Assembly (NCBI GenBank): GCA_050633265.1
Contig: JBOEGE010000004.1
Location: 186,001-250,000, forward strand
Direction of reading: 5' to 3'
From: JBLHZY01 sp050633265
GTDB lineage: Bacteria > Pseudomonadota > Alphaproteobacteria > Rhodobacterales > Rhodobacteraceae
DNA length: 64,000 bases
Both the position numbers and the translations under genes were made by a program. The notes under the pieces are model-generated. The model did not search any database, was not told the DNA's origin, and worked only from the letters and a program-made list of their open reading frames with translations. Below, piece after piece: positions 46,300 through 54,765 of the stretch; positions within the stretch are counted from its first letter, which is position 1; the number at the start of each line of letters is the position of its first letter.

Positions 46300-47832
46300 A
46301 TGACAAAAGCTGATTTCGACGTTCTGATTATTGGCGCGGGGCTTTCCGGGATTGGCGCTGCGCGTTATCTCAAAGAGATGTGCCCGTCGAAATCGTTTGC
46401 GATCCTTGAGGGCAAGGCGCGTATGGGCGGGACTTGGGATTTGTTTCGGTATCCCGGCATCCGCTCTGATAGCGACATGCATACGATGGGCTATGCGTTT
46501 AAGCCTTGGACGGAGCCCAAATCAATTTCCGATGGCGCCTCGATCCTCAATTACATCCGCGAAACATCCGATGAAAACGGTCTGACGGATCACATCTTGT
46601 TTGAGCACCATGTTTTGGCCGCCTCTTACAGTTCGGCTGATGCGATGTGGACGCTGCGGATTTCACAGAAGGGTGCGGTGAAAGAGCTGCGGGCGAATTT
46701 CATCTTTTCCTGCTCGGGGTATTACAAACATGGTGAAGGTTATCGCCCCGAATGGGAGGGTGAGGCAGATTTCAAAGGCGAGATTGTGCATCCGCAGTTC
46801 TGGCCGGAGGATTTGGATTATGCGGGTAAGAAGATCGCGATTATTGGCTCTGGCGCAACGGCGGTAACGCTTACACCTGCGCTTGCTGAAACGGCGGCGC
46901 ATGTGACCCAGGTGCAGCGCTCTCCGACATATGTTGTTTCGCGCCCGGGGGAGGATAAGATAGCCAATGTCCTGCGCAAAATTCTGCCCGGCTCTTGGGC
47001 GTATAACCTAACGCGCTGGAAAACGATTATGCGCGGGGTTCTGATCCGCAAGCGGTTTACCAAGGATATTCAGGCGGCCAAGAAGATGCTTATCGGGCTG
47101 GTTGCCAAAGAGCTTGGGGATACGGTCGATTGGAAAACCCACTTCGTTCCCAAATATTGGCCCGGTCAGCAGCGCATCTGTGCTGTTCCGGATAGCGATC
47201 TGTTTAAGACCCTTCGTTCGGGCAAGGCCAGCATGGTTACCGGGAATATCGCGCGCTTTAATGAGAGCGGGTTGGTGATGGAAGACGGCAGAGAAGTCGA
47301 GGCTGATATCATCATCACAGCAACCGGTCTTGTGCTAGAATTTTTTGGCGGGGTGAAGGTTACTGTTGATGAGCAACCGGTTGATCCGGCAAATCTGCTG
47401 ATCTTTAAGGGCTTCATGTGGTCCAATATTCCAAATCTGATTTACTTCACCGGTTACACCAATGCGAGTTGGACACTGAAGGTTGATCTGGTTGCGGAAT
47501 ATGGCTGTCGGTTGCTCAATCACATGGATGCCAATGGCTATCGCCAAGTGATTCCTGCGGCGGATGATGCGGCGTTTGAAAGCGTCTCGGGTGCGATCAA
47601 ATTTACTTCGGGATATTTTGTGCGTTCGGCTGGGAAATTGCCAAAGCATGGCACCTCTTATCCCTGGATTCACGAGCAGGATTATTTTTGGGATCGCAAA
47701 ACGCTTAAGCGCGGAAATGTTGATGATGGGACGCTGACCTTTCAAACGCAGCCGCAAAAAATCACCTTTCCTGCGGCGCAGGTTGAAGGGGTCAAGTTCA
47801 AGGACGAGGCCGCGAAAGTTGCTGCTGAGTGA
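46300..47832 (+). CDS. FAD-dependent Baeyer-Villiger-type monooxygenase
   Basis: 510-residue flavin monooxygenase of the EthA-like group that inserts oxygen into a ketone to give an ester or lactone. The FAD site is LIIGAGLSGIGAARYL, the typical GGTWDLFRYPGIRSDSDM follows, the Baeyer-Villiger fingerprint is FKGEIVHPQFW (F-x-G-x3-H-x3-W), and the NADPH site is IAIIGSGATAVTL. It starts at ATG 46300, with AGG 9 nt upstream. Flanked by an alpha/beta hydrolase and, beyond a regulator, by an SDR: the alcohol-ketone-ester-acid route is plausible. Substrate unknown. Confidence 0.9.
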   Translation: MTKADFDVLIIGAGLSGIGAARYLKEMCPSKSFAILEGKARMGGTWDLFRYPGIRSDSDMHTMGYAFKPWTEPKSISDGASILNYIRETSDENGLTDHILFEHHVLAASYSSADAMWTLRISQKGAVKELRANFIFSCSGYYKHGEGYRPEWEGEADFKGEIVHPQFWPEDLDYAGKKIAIIGSGATAVTLTPALAETAAHVTQVQRSPTYVVSRPGEDKIANVLRKILPGSWAYNLTRWKTIMRGVLIRKRFTKDIQAAKKMLIGLVAKELGDTVDWKTHFVPKYWPGQQRICAVPDSDLFKTLRSGKASMVTGNIARFNESGLVMEDGREVEADIIITATGLVLEFFGGVKVTVDEQPVDPANLLIFKGFMWSNIPNLIYFTGYTNASWTLKVDLVAEYGCRLLNHMDANGYRQVIPAADDAAFESVSGAIKFTSGYFVRSAGKLPKHGTSYPWIHEQDYFWDRKTLKRGNVDDGTLTFQTQPQKITFPAAQVEGVKFKDEAAKVAAE

Positions 47833-49071
47833 TCAGGCTTTGGGGGGCTCAAACAGCCCGAAAGCCAGCGTTGAGGCATAAAGCGTGATGGCCTCGTTGC
47901 GCGAGGGGCGCTGCTCGGCCCAGCCATGAAAATCAAAAGCCGAGTTGAGCAGCGACATGATGCATTGGCTGGCGATAATGGGATCGGTCGGGCGCATGGT
48001 GCCCTCTGCGATCCCGTCAATGATAAGCCCGGCAAAGCGCTGCGCCATGCGGTCTGAGCGCTGAACAACGTCGCCGCGCAGCTCGGCCGGTAGAGCTTGA
48101 AGCGCCGTGATCCGCATCAAGGGAAAGCTCGCTTCAAACTGCACGTCAAGCAGGCTGGCAATGGAAGAGCTGAGCTTCTGCCAATAGCTGCCTTGCATAT
48201 TGATCGCCATGCGCTGGGCGCGCGAAACGCGATCATAAGAGCGATCGAAACAATCCAGAACGAGGCCATCTTTGCCATCGAGGTGATGGTAAAAACTGCC
48301 TTTGGAGACATTCAGCTTGGCCGCAATCCGTTCTACCGAGCTGCCGCGATATCCGCGCTCGTTGATCAGCAAGGTCGCGGCGCGCAGGAAGGTTTCGCGG
48401 GAAATTTCATCGCTCGCATCCTCTGGGTCAATGCAATGGAATGCGGGCGCCCAAGAGGCGTTTGGCATCGAAAGCCCGTGATCAAGCAGATCAAACATCC
48501 AGGATTTTACCCGATCAAAATCGTCGAGCGAATACTTGGGCAACCAGGCTTTTTTCCAGTGAATCACATCCAGAAGAACATGGGCGCGCGCGTAATTGAG
48601 GGCGCGGCTTTGTGGGCTGTCGGTTGGCTCAAAGAAATGGGCGGCGCGGGAAAGGATTTTGCGATACCGCTCGAGCAGGTCTGCGCGCATCGGCTCTTCT
48701 AACGCACGCAGTTCTGAGAGAATTGTTGGGGCGGGGATCTCGCCTAGTTGGATTTTCTTCGCCAAGTCAAAATGAATGTCGAGATAGGCCTTCACCCGTG
48801 CGCGCGGGCTCTTAGCTTTGCCGGCTTGCTCAACACTGTCTTCAAGGCGCTCTAAGCTTCTCGCCATGGCTTCAGAGGCAAGGTTCTCTTTGCGCTTGAA
48901 GTAATAGGTGATGGAGGTCGTGTTGAGATCAACTGATTTTGCGACCCCAACAAAGGTAAGCCCTTTAAGGCCGCGCGCATTGATCAATTCAGCCGCGGCC
49001 TCAAGGATCAGTTCGCGCTTTCGCTGAAAGCGGTCTGAAGTCTCCGGGGCATATTCGGCGGGTTTATCCAT
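47833..49071 (-). CDS. Double-length TetR-family regulator (two TetR units fused)
   Basis: 412 residues, about twice the usual TetR length. The first helix-turn-helix unit is at residues 19-64 (AAAELINARGLKGLTFVGVA, then NTTSITYYFKRKENL). The second is at 225-270 (AATLLINERGYRGSSVERIA, then VSKGSFYHHLDGKDGL). Each is followed by its own helical ligand-type domain, so the polypeptide may work as a built-in dimer. ATG 49071 is chosen with AAGG nearby; a GTG at 49107 adds 12 residues. It diverges from the SDR gene and converges on the monooxygenase gene. Confidence 0.88.
   Translation of the reverse strand: MDKPAEYAPETSDRFQRKRELILEAAAELINARGLKGLTFVGVAKSVDLNTTSITYYFKRKENLASEAMARSLERLEDSVEQAGKAKSPRARVKAYLDIHFDLAKKIQLGEIPAPTILSELRALEEPMRADLLERYRKILSRAAHFFEPTDSPQSRALNYARAHVLLDVIHWKKAWLPKYSLDDFDRVKSWMFDLLDHGLSMPNASWAPAFHCIDPEDASDEISRETFLRAATLLINERGYRGSSVERIAAKLNVSKGSFYHHLDGKDGLVLDCFDRSYDRVSRAQRMAINMQGSYWQKLSSSIASLLDVQFEASFPLMRITALQALPAELRGDVVQRSDRMAQRFAGLIIDGIAEGTMRPTDPIIASQCIMSLLNSAFDFHGWAEQRPSRNEAITLYASTLAFGLFEPPKA
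47836..47866 (+). terminator. Hairpin between monooxygenase and TetR genes
   Basis: Outer stem GGCTTT/AAAGCC and inner stem GGGCT/AGCCC are split by an unpaired purine bulge, starting 4 nt after the monooxygenase stop and within the 3' end of the convergent regulator gene. No U-tract; moderate evidence. Confidence 0.4.
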
Positions 49072-49213
49072 GGACGCCTTGATAGCAATCTGAATGGGCC
49101 GTGTCACGCAGCAGCTACGCGGCGGCGCAGCGGTGCAATTGCAGCATTTGGTATGGCGGTTATTTCTTCTCTATTCCTTCATTAATTGCTTTTTGTCGGG
49201 GTGATTTTTCGAT

Positions 49214-49231
49214 ATTCGAATTTAAGGTATG
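49214..49231 (+). promoter_or_regulatory. 18-bp motif upstream of the SDR, shared with the monooxygenase
   Basis: ATTCGAATTTAAGGTATG, matching 46277-46294 at 14 of 18 positions with both outer blocks identical. It overlaps the inverted repeat TTCGA-TAT-TCGAA (49208-49220). A second GGTATG lies at 49150-49155. Candidate operator for the adjacent double TetR regulator. Confidence 0.5.
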
Positions 49232-49268
49232 GAACGCCGGACGAATGGCTTAGAAAAGGAAACGCATA

Positions 49269-50114
49269 ATGACACTCCCTTCAATCGATCTGAACGGCAA
49301 GGTTGCCATCATAACAGGGGCCGGGTCCGGCATTGGGCGCGCCACTGCTAAGATGTTTGCAGCGGCGGGGGCATCTGTTGTCGCTTGTGATCTGTCAGAG
49401 ACGGTGATGGAAACGCAGGCCCAAATTGCCAAGGATGGCGGGCGTGCAACCGCGCTTATGATGGATGCAGGGCTTGAGGCTGATGTGATCCGGGCTGTGG
49501 ATTTGGCTTGCGAGACCTATGGCGGCTTGGACATTTTCTTTGCCAATGCGGGGATCACTGGCGGCGTTCCTGAAGGGTATTTTGATGCCACGCCCGAGAT
49601 CTGGGCCGAGGTGCTTCGGGTTAATCTGATCGGGCCGTTTTTGGCGGTAAAGCACGGCGCGCCAAAGATGAAAGAGCGCGGCGCGGGCGCGATTATCGCG
49701 ACAGCATCGGTTGCGGGGATCCGCTCAAATGCGGGGCCTGCGCCCTATTCCGCATCAAAGGCCGGGGTGATCAATCTCGCTCAGACGGCGGCCTATAACC
49801 TTGCAGGAACCAATATCCGTGTGAATGCCATTTGCCCTGGGTTGATCGAAACGGGTATGACGAAAATAGCCTATGATTATGCCAAGGCAACGGGCTCGCA
49901 AGAGCGGCTTGGCCATCTCAACCCATTGCGCCGGGGTGGCGAGCCAGAAGAGATTGCATCCGTTGCGCTGTTTCTGGCTTCTGATTTGGCAAGCTATGTA
50001 AACGGGCAAGCGATCGCAGTTGATGGGGCGCTGTCTTCTGGCCACCCCTATTCCAAACGGCCCCCGCGCGAAGAGATCCTCGCAACCATCGCCGCGGCTC
50101 AGGCTAAGGGCTAA
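49269..50114 (+). CDS. Short-chain dehydrogenase/reductase
   Basis: 281-residue NAD(P)-dependent classical SDR. Cofactor motif ITGAGSGIGRATAKMF, NAG motif FFANAGITGG, catalytic serine in TASVAGIRSNAG, and YSASKAGVINLAQ with the Tyr and Lys. ICPGLIETGMTK follows. Divergent from the double TetR gene. With the monooxygenase and hydrolase it may oxidise a secondary alcohol to the ketone. Confidence 0.92.
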   Translation: MTLPSIDLNGKVAIITGAGSGIGRATAKMFAAAGASVVACDLSETVMETQAQIAKDGGRATALMMDAGLEADVIRAVDLACETYGGLDIFFANAGITGGVPEGYFDATPEIWAEVLRVNLIGPFLAVKHGAPKMKERGAGAIIATASVAGIRSNAGPAPYSASKAGVINLAQTAAYNLAGTNIRVNAICPGLIETGMTKIAYDYAKATGSQERLGHLNPLRRGGEPEEIASVALFLASDLASYVNGQAIAVDGALSSGHPYSKRPPREEILATIAAAQAKG

Positions 50115-50120
50115 ACAAAG

Positions 50121-50152
50121 GACCGGCTTCGCCATATTCGGCGGGGCCGGTC
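50121..50152 (-). terminator. Terminator hairpin after the leftward hydrolase/glycosyltransferase operon
   Basis: A 7-bp outer stem (GACCGGC with GCCGGTC), two G-U pairs and a 4-bp inner stem with a 6-nt loop, followed on the minus strand by CTTTGTTT. It ends on the hydrolase stop codon and lies 6 nt past the SDR stop, so it may stop transcription from both sides. Confidence 0.7.
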
Positions 50153-51080
50153 ACCGCTTGGTCTTGCCTTTTTCGAGCTGCTTAAGCGCATCATTCATTT
50201 CGCGGCGAAACACAGGCGCGCGGCGACGATTCAGAACCGCAGCGCAATAATCAGCGATGGCTTTTTGCCCCCCGCGCGCTTTGAGCCGCCCCAAGGTTTC
50301 GCGCTGATAGCGTGGGACTTCGCGCCGCTTGCGCACCATTTCATAAAACTCAACCGTCGTTAGCGACCCATCCACGCAGCGCATGCTGACCTCTTTGAGA
50401 ATGCCAATCAGCAGCCAAAGCGAAGCGATCCGATGCCCCATAAAGCGACAGGAATATTTGACCACATTATCGCTTTGGAACAAGCAAGCATGCATCGCAT
50501 CCAGCGGGGCCAGCGGATCGAAAAACAGATGCACATCTTTGGCCGTGGCGACCATATCAGGCGCATAACTATATGGGCCGGTAAAATCGCGCCGCCAAGC
50601 CTTGCGATAGCGGCTTTCCCAGCTGGCAATGCGGCGATCCAATGTGGCTTGCGGTGAGATCGCGATCACGGTTGCCCCTGGAACCGCAGAAGAGAAAACG
50701 CAGGCCGCATAGGCTCCCATCGAAGCACCATAAAAGACAACCTTTTCGAACTGATCAAAGAAGCCATCATCCCGTAATCTATCAAAGAAAGCAAAGACAT
50801 GGGCATCGCGGTACCATGTCCAATCATGGGCCATCATCCCCAGCATGGACCAGCCACGTTTTTCAACAAAATCAAAGCCCCAAGGCATTCGATCACCGTC
50901 ATTTTCATAGACGTGATCCAGATTTTCAAAGCTGATGATCAGCGTTTTGCCGCGCTTTACATAGAGTGCAGAATGCTGATCGCCGAGCTCTTCAAAGAAG
51001 CCCTCTTTGGCGCCGATCTTGGCGAGATTTGCGCGCCATTCATCATGGCTGAATTCTTGGGTTGGGGCTGCGTCTTCCAT
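50151..51080 (-). CDS. Alpha/beta-hydrolase-like protein of unknown role
   Basis: 309 residues, no sure function. There is a nucleophile-elbow pattern VVFYGASMGAYAACVF and an acidic region VHLFFDPLAPLDAMHAC, consistent with an alpha/beta hydrolase fold. The C-terminus is basic. I start at ATG 51080 because AGGGG lies 6 nt upstream; the ATG at 51086 is too close to it. It ends the operon whose other genes are glycosyltransferases, with an upstream stop 9 nt away, so it may modify a glycan or a surface protein. Some databases label relatives as PAPS reductases; I see no support for that. Confidence 0.65.
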   Translation of the reverse strand: MEDAAPTQEFSHDEWRANLAKIGAKEGFFEELGDQHSALYVKRGKTLIISFENLDHVYENDGDRMPWGFDFVEKRGWSMLGMMAHDWTWYRDAHVFAFFDRLRDDGFFDQFEKVVFYGASMGAYAACVFSSAVPGATVIAISPQATLDRRIASWESRYRKAWRRDFTGPYSYAPDMVATAKDVHLFFDPLAPLDAMHACLFQSDNVVKYSCRFMGHRIASLWLLIGILKEVSMRCVDGSLTTVEFYEMVRKRREVPRYQRETLGRLKARGGQKAIADYCAAVLNRRRAPVFRREMNDALKQLEKGKTKR

Positions 51081-51089
51081 GGCCATCCC

Positions 51090-52100
51090 CTAGCTTGCGT
51101 TGCCGGCAAAAATGCTTGGCGCGCCAGCTTTGAGCTGGGCAACGCAATCTTTCACAAAGCGCGTTTCCACAAGATATTTGCGTGAAAGACTTTCAGCGGA
51201 TGCATCACTGCTCAGCGCTTCAATCGCAAGCATGGCGCAGAAATCGGGATCCGTTACCTGCGCGCTTTTCTTAACGATTTTGGTGGGGATCGGTGCCTCT
51301 TCGGGAATGATCCCGTGCTTCTTGATCAAGCCGTCCATGAAGGATCCTTCGCGCGGTCGCCCGCCCTCTTTTTCCTCAAGGCGCGGTTTCATGCGGCGCG
51401 CCCAGAAGTGAACGCCGTAAGTGCCATTTCGCATTTTTTCTTCCGGCGAAAAGCGCGGCATGATCATGTGATTGCGCTCTTTAAACGAGATTGGATAAAA
51501 GGCCTGTTCAGGCTGGGCATGCTCAATCTCGCCGGTTTCCTGCAAGAAATGGGTAACAGCCGCAGGGCCGGTAAAGCCCCAGTTCTGCTCGGTCATATGA
51601 ACAGGTTTGCCCGCATCGCGCTCTTCGGCCAATTCCTTTTGCTGCCAAGGCTTTAGCCACGGCCCAATCGCATATTCATCCTCAAAAAACTTGAGCATCG
51701 CATTGAGCGATTTGGAATTTTTCGGCAGGCCCAGAACAGCATTGCATACAAGCCCGGGCTTTTCCCAGCCAAAGACAAATTTCGACTTAAACGCAAAGGG
51801 TTGGTAGCAGTACATATCCGCATCAACCCAGATATTATCGGTCTTTTTCAGCATATTGAGCCGGAACAGATCCGCATGAATCGCCGGGCTTCCAGTGCGG
51901 GCATGGCGATACATCGGGTCAGAGGGGAAAATCTCTTCGGCGCTCTCGGCGATCACACCTTCTGGCACATTGGGGATAGGTTCATAGCTATAAAGTGTTG
52001 TCTTGTGGCCCGCGTCGGCAAAGCTTTTGAGGCATAATTGCTCAAGCCATGAAAGTTGTCCGCCGATCCAAAGGCTCGCGATATTGGGTAGTTTCGCCAT
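51090..52100 (-). CDS. DXD-type glycosyltransferase (GT32-like)
   Basis: 336 residues. N-terminal SLWIGGQLSWLEQLCLKSFA and the sugar-nucleotide region HADLFRLNMLKKTDNIWVDA, with the DXD metal motif in WVDADMYC, match the GT32/Gb3-synthase-like fold. The rest includes WGFTGPAAVTHFL. ATG 52100 has AGGA 9 nt upstream. Second large gene of a leftward operon with the two-domain glycosyltransferase. Donor and acceptor unknown. Confidence 0.75.
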   Translation of the reverse strand: MAKLPNIASLWIGGQLSWLEQLCLKSFADAGHKTTLYSYEPIPNVPEGVIAESAEEIFPSDPMYRHARTGSPAIHADLFRLNMLKKTDNIWVDADMYCYQPFAFKSKFVFGWEKPGLVCNAVLGLPKNSKSLNAMLKFFEDEYAIGPWLKPWQQKELAEERDAGKPVHMTEQNWGFTGPAAVTHFLQETGEIEHAQPEQAFYPISFKERNHMIMPRFSPEEKMRNGTYGVHFWARRMKPRLEEKEGGRPREGSFMDGLIKKHGIIPEEAPIPTKIVKKSAQVTDPDFCAMLAIEALSSDASAESLSRKYLVETRFVKDCVAQLKAGAPSIFAGNAS

Positions 52101-52102
52101 AC

Positions 52103-52294
52103 TTAGCCGTCCTGTTCTGCCCTTTTGGGCCAGATGCGGCCCGTGATTGATCCAAGCGCTTTGCGCGCCTCTTGTTGTTGGCCTTCATATAGCATGTTGG
52201 CCGATATTTCATCCCCAAAGCCTAGCGCGGCGCGGTTAAGCAATGGTTCAGTGAATGGTTTCGCCCTTTTCAACGGTGAAAAAGAAATCTTCAT
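52103..52294 (-). CDS. Possible small protein in the glycosyltransferase operon
   Basis: A 63-codon frame begins inside the end of the upstream glycosyltransferase gene (47-nt overlap) and stops 2 nt before the ATG of the next gene, filling the only gap in this operon. Codon choice in the non-overlapping part resembles the neighbours (LNRAALGFGDEISANMLYEG). No known domain. The start is uncertain (ATG 52294, or an in-frame TTG further in). Confidence 0.4.
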   Translation of the reverse strand: MKISFSPLKRAKPFTEPLLNRAALGFGDEISANMLYEGQQQEARKALGSITGRIWPKRAEQDG

Positions 52295-54506
52295 CGGGGT
52301 CTTTTTCTATGATCTCATCAGGAATGAGCTCGGGCCCAGAGAGAAAGACATTGGCGCCGAAATGGGTGTGCAAGCGCGCCAGTTTTTCCATCCGGCTGCC
52401 AGTCAACTCTTCATAGAAGGCGGCGTAATTATCGGTTGCGCGTAGCTCGTCGATTTTGGCGCGGTGGCAGGCCACGGAATGAGCATGTGCGGCGGCGATC
52501 TCTGGATCCTGCATCATCTTGTCAAATTCTGCCTTGGCCGCCGGGAGCATCCGGTGGATAGAGGTGTTTTCCTCGGCGTTGTTGTTCATCCGAAACCAAT
52601 AAGCGAGGCCTTGATCACGATCGACGTGATTCACCCGGCCGCGATCACGCTTAACCAAGAAGCTCTCGGCCGAGCGCACCGCATAGTGATTGAGCGATAC
52701 AAGATCGTAGCCGTAGGTATCTGTCGTCGAGCGCCAACCGTTGCGATACATGTTTTCCGGTAGAGGTTTGCCCGAGCCGTTAACCCAATTGATCTCTTCC
52801 CATAGCTGCGGTTTGAGCCCTTTGGGGCGGTGCACGCCAAGCTTCTTAAAGATGCCAATATGCCTAAATAGAGTCTTAAATCCCCAGGCTTGGTGTGGTT
52901 TTCGGGCAAACTCCGGCGCGCAGCGGGTAAACTTCTCGGTTATGAATTCGTCGCGGAATTCGTGGATGTCTGCATTGCCAAAAAGCCGCCAAGTTAATGC
53001 GATCATATTTGCGTCGGGTACAGCATCATACAGCGCATTCAGGGTTCCATCGCCGCAATGGATCGTTATGAATTCATCTACATCCATACAGATCGCCCAA
53101 TCGGCATTTGTGATAATCGGCTCATCGTCGGCGGCCTGAAGTGCTGCATGTTGCGGCTTGAGGCCAGACTCGCGAAACGGATTTTCCCGATGTTGGCAAA
53201 AGCCCTTGGTTTCAAGCATTTTGAGCATCGTATCGGTGCCGTCGGTGCAATCATTGGTGTAGATCAAGAAATTATCGACGCCGATAGCCCGGTGATACGC
53301 GAGCCATTCAAGGATAAAGGGCCCCTCGTTTTTCATCGTGGTTACGATTGTTGTTGAGCGGGCAGATTTATCAATCTTGAGGCCGTCTTCCTGGGGCATT
53401 CGAACCGGATCCGCGCCGAACTGTGCCTTCATCAATGCAAGCAGGCCTTCGTCTTCGATGAGCGAGGTCTTTGGTACAATTTTTGAGACACTCTCGCCCT
53501 CATGGCGCAGCGCCATACAGCGCAAAAAACCAGCAACTTCAGCCTTGTTAGGCTCTGTTCCGACAACGCGGATCAAACGCCATACGGATTTATCCCCCGC
53601 TTTTTGGGGCGCCACACACCAGCGTTTGCGCAGGGATTTCGCATCAAACTGGCGGCAAATATGATCGCCGAAACTCGCAGTATCCTCATTGCGAACGCGC
53701 CAAGGGTAAATCTGTTGGCCGGCAAGCAAAATGGCGCCTGTCGAAGAGGCAACCGCGCGATCAAAGACGGAACCCGCTTTGTGCGGAACGATCAGATCGT
53801 AAGCATCGATATTGGCAATGGCGCGTGCCTTATCCAAATAGCGCGATCGTAGGTATTCATAGAGCAGCACCTCTCCAAAGGGCGATTTCCACGGCTCAGC
53901 TTTGGGGATTTCCATGCGATCTTTGCCCGGCGCCCCAGGGACATTGAAAGGATGCGCTTCATCGGGAAGGTCTGCATGGCCAAGCGGCGTATCCGCTTCA
54001 ATCAGCAAGAGCCGTGTGAGGCCTTTGATCTTGGCGGTGCCTTTTTCAAGCTTCTTTGCAAAGCTCTTGTCTTTGCCGGGCTGCGAACGGTTAACGATTA
54101 TTGCGCCATTCATGCCTTGCGTTCTGACGTGAAATTCAAGCCATTGAAGAACCGCTTCAACTGGCTCCAAATTTCGGACCGCCAACCCGACATTGAGATC
54201 CTCAAAAAGGTGTAATTCAGGCGTGTTAGGCTCTATTTGAGCGGCGTTCCCCGCGATCGTCATTGGGATAGGGCCCGTATTGGTCTCAACTTTTCCGCGC
54301 AGCCATGGCCCATCACCAATCGAGCGGCGATCACTGATCTCAAAGCCCTTGGCCGGCTCGATCAGCTCTTGCGGTGTGTTGGATTTGAAATAGAGCTGAA
54401 CATCGCGCCCGTTTTGCCCAGGGTTTGCCAATGCGCCCAAAAGGATCACATCGCCAAAGCTTTGGCTGGCTAGGCATTCATATAGAAAATCGGGCTTACT
54501 TGGCAT
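52248..54506 (-). CDS. Large glycosyltransferase with two related GT-A halves
   Basis: 752 residues. The C-terminal half (about 380-752) is a GT2/GT92-like transferase: TTMKNEGPFILEWLAYHR (residues 389-406), the DXD-type motif MDVDEF near residue 475, LTWRLFGN and YDLVSLNHYAVRS. The N-terminal half repeats the same plan weakly: AVRNLEPVEAVLQWLEFHV (109-127), then NIDAYD (232-237) where the DXD motif should be, and LIRVVG. So the first half looks like a duplicated, probably inactive copy. ATG 54506 is used; a TTG at 54548 would add 14 residues. First gene of the leftward operon. Confidence 0.8.
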   Translation of the reverse strand: MPSKPDFLYECLASQSFGDVILLGALANPGQNGRDVQLYFKSNTPQELIEPAKGFEISDRRSIGDGPWLRGKVETNTGPIPMTIAGNAAQIEPNTPELHLFEDLNVGLAVRNLEPVEAVLQWLEFHVRTQGMNGAIIVNRSQPGKDKSFAKKLEKGTAKIKGLTRLLLIEADTPLGHADLPDEAHPFNVPGAPGKDRMEIPKAEPWKSPFGEVLLYEYLRSRYLDKARAIANIDAYDLIVPHKAGSVFDRAVASSTGAILLAGQQIYPWRVRNEDTASFGDHICRQFDAKSLRKRWCVAPQKAGDKSVWRLIRVVGTEPNKAEVAGFLRCMALRHEGESVSKIVPKTSLIEDEGLLALMKAQFGADPVRMPQEDGLKIDKSARSTTIVTTMKNEGPFILEWLAYHRAIGVDNFLIYTNDCTDGTDTMLKMLETKGFCQHRENPFRESGLKPQHAALQAADDEPIITNADWAICMDVDEFITIHCGDGTLNALYDAVPDANMIALTWRLFGNADIHEFRDEFITEKFTRCAPEFARKPHQAWGFKTLFRHIGIFKKLGVHRPKGLKPQLWEEINWVNGSGKPLPENMYRNGWRSTTDTYGYDLVSLNHYAVRSAESFLVKRDRGRVNHVDRDQGLAYWFRMNNNAEENTSIHRMLPAAKAEFDKMMQDPEIAAAHAHSVACHRAKIDELRATDNYAAFYEELTGSRMEKLARLHTHFGANVFLSGPELIPDEIIEKDPDEDFFFTVEKGETIH

Positions 54507-54765
54507 GCTTTCGGTCAAATCCTGAGGGGCGCACTTGGCGCGCCACAACAGATTATCGAGGCGAAAATCGCCCGAACTTCTGCCTCTGCATGCCTCGTTT
54601 GCCTTTGCGGCTTAGAAGCACAGTACTGCGGCCAGCGGATCAGTCAATTGACTGCGCGAAAAAGGGTTAAGGCCTGTCGCTCAGCATCCACACTCAAAAC
54701 ATTCCCTAAGGGAAGGGAATCACCCTATTCTGGAGACATTGAATAAATTTGTATTGGAGAAGAGT

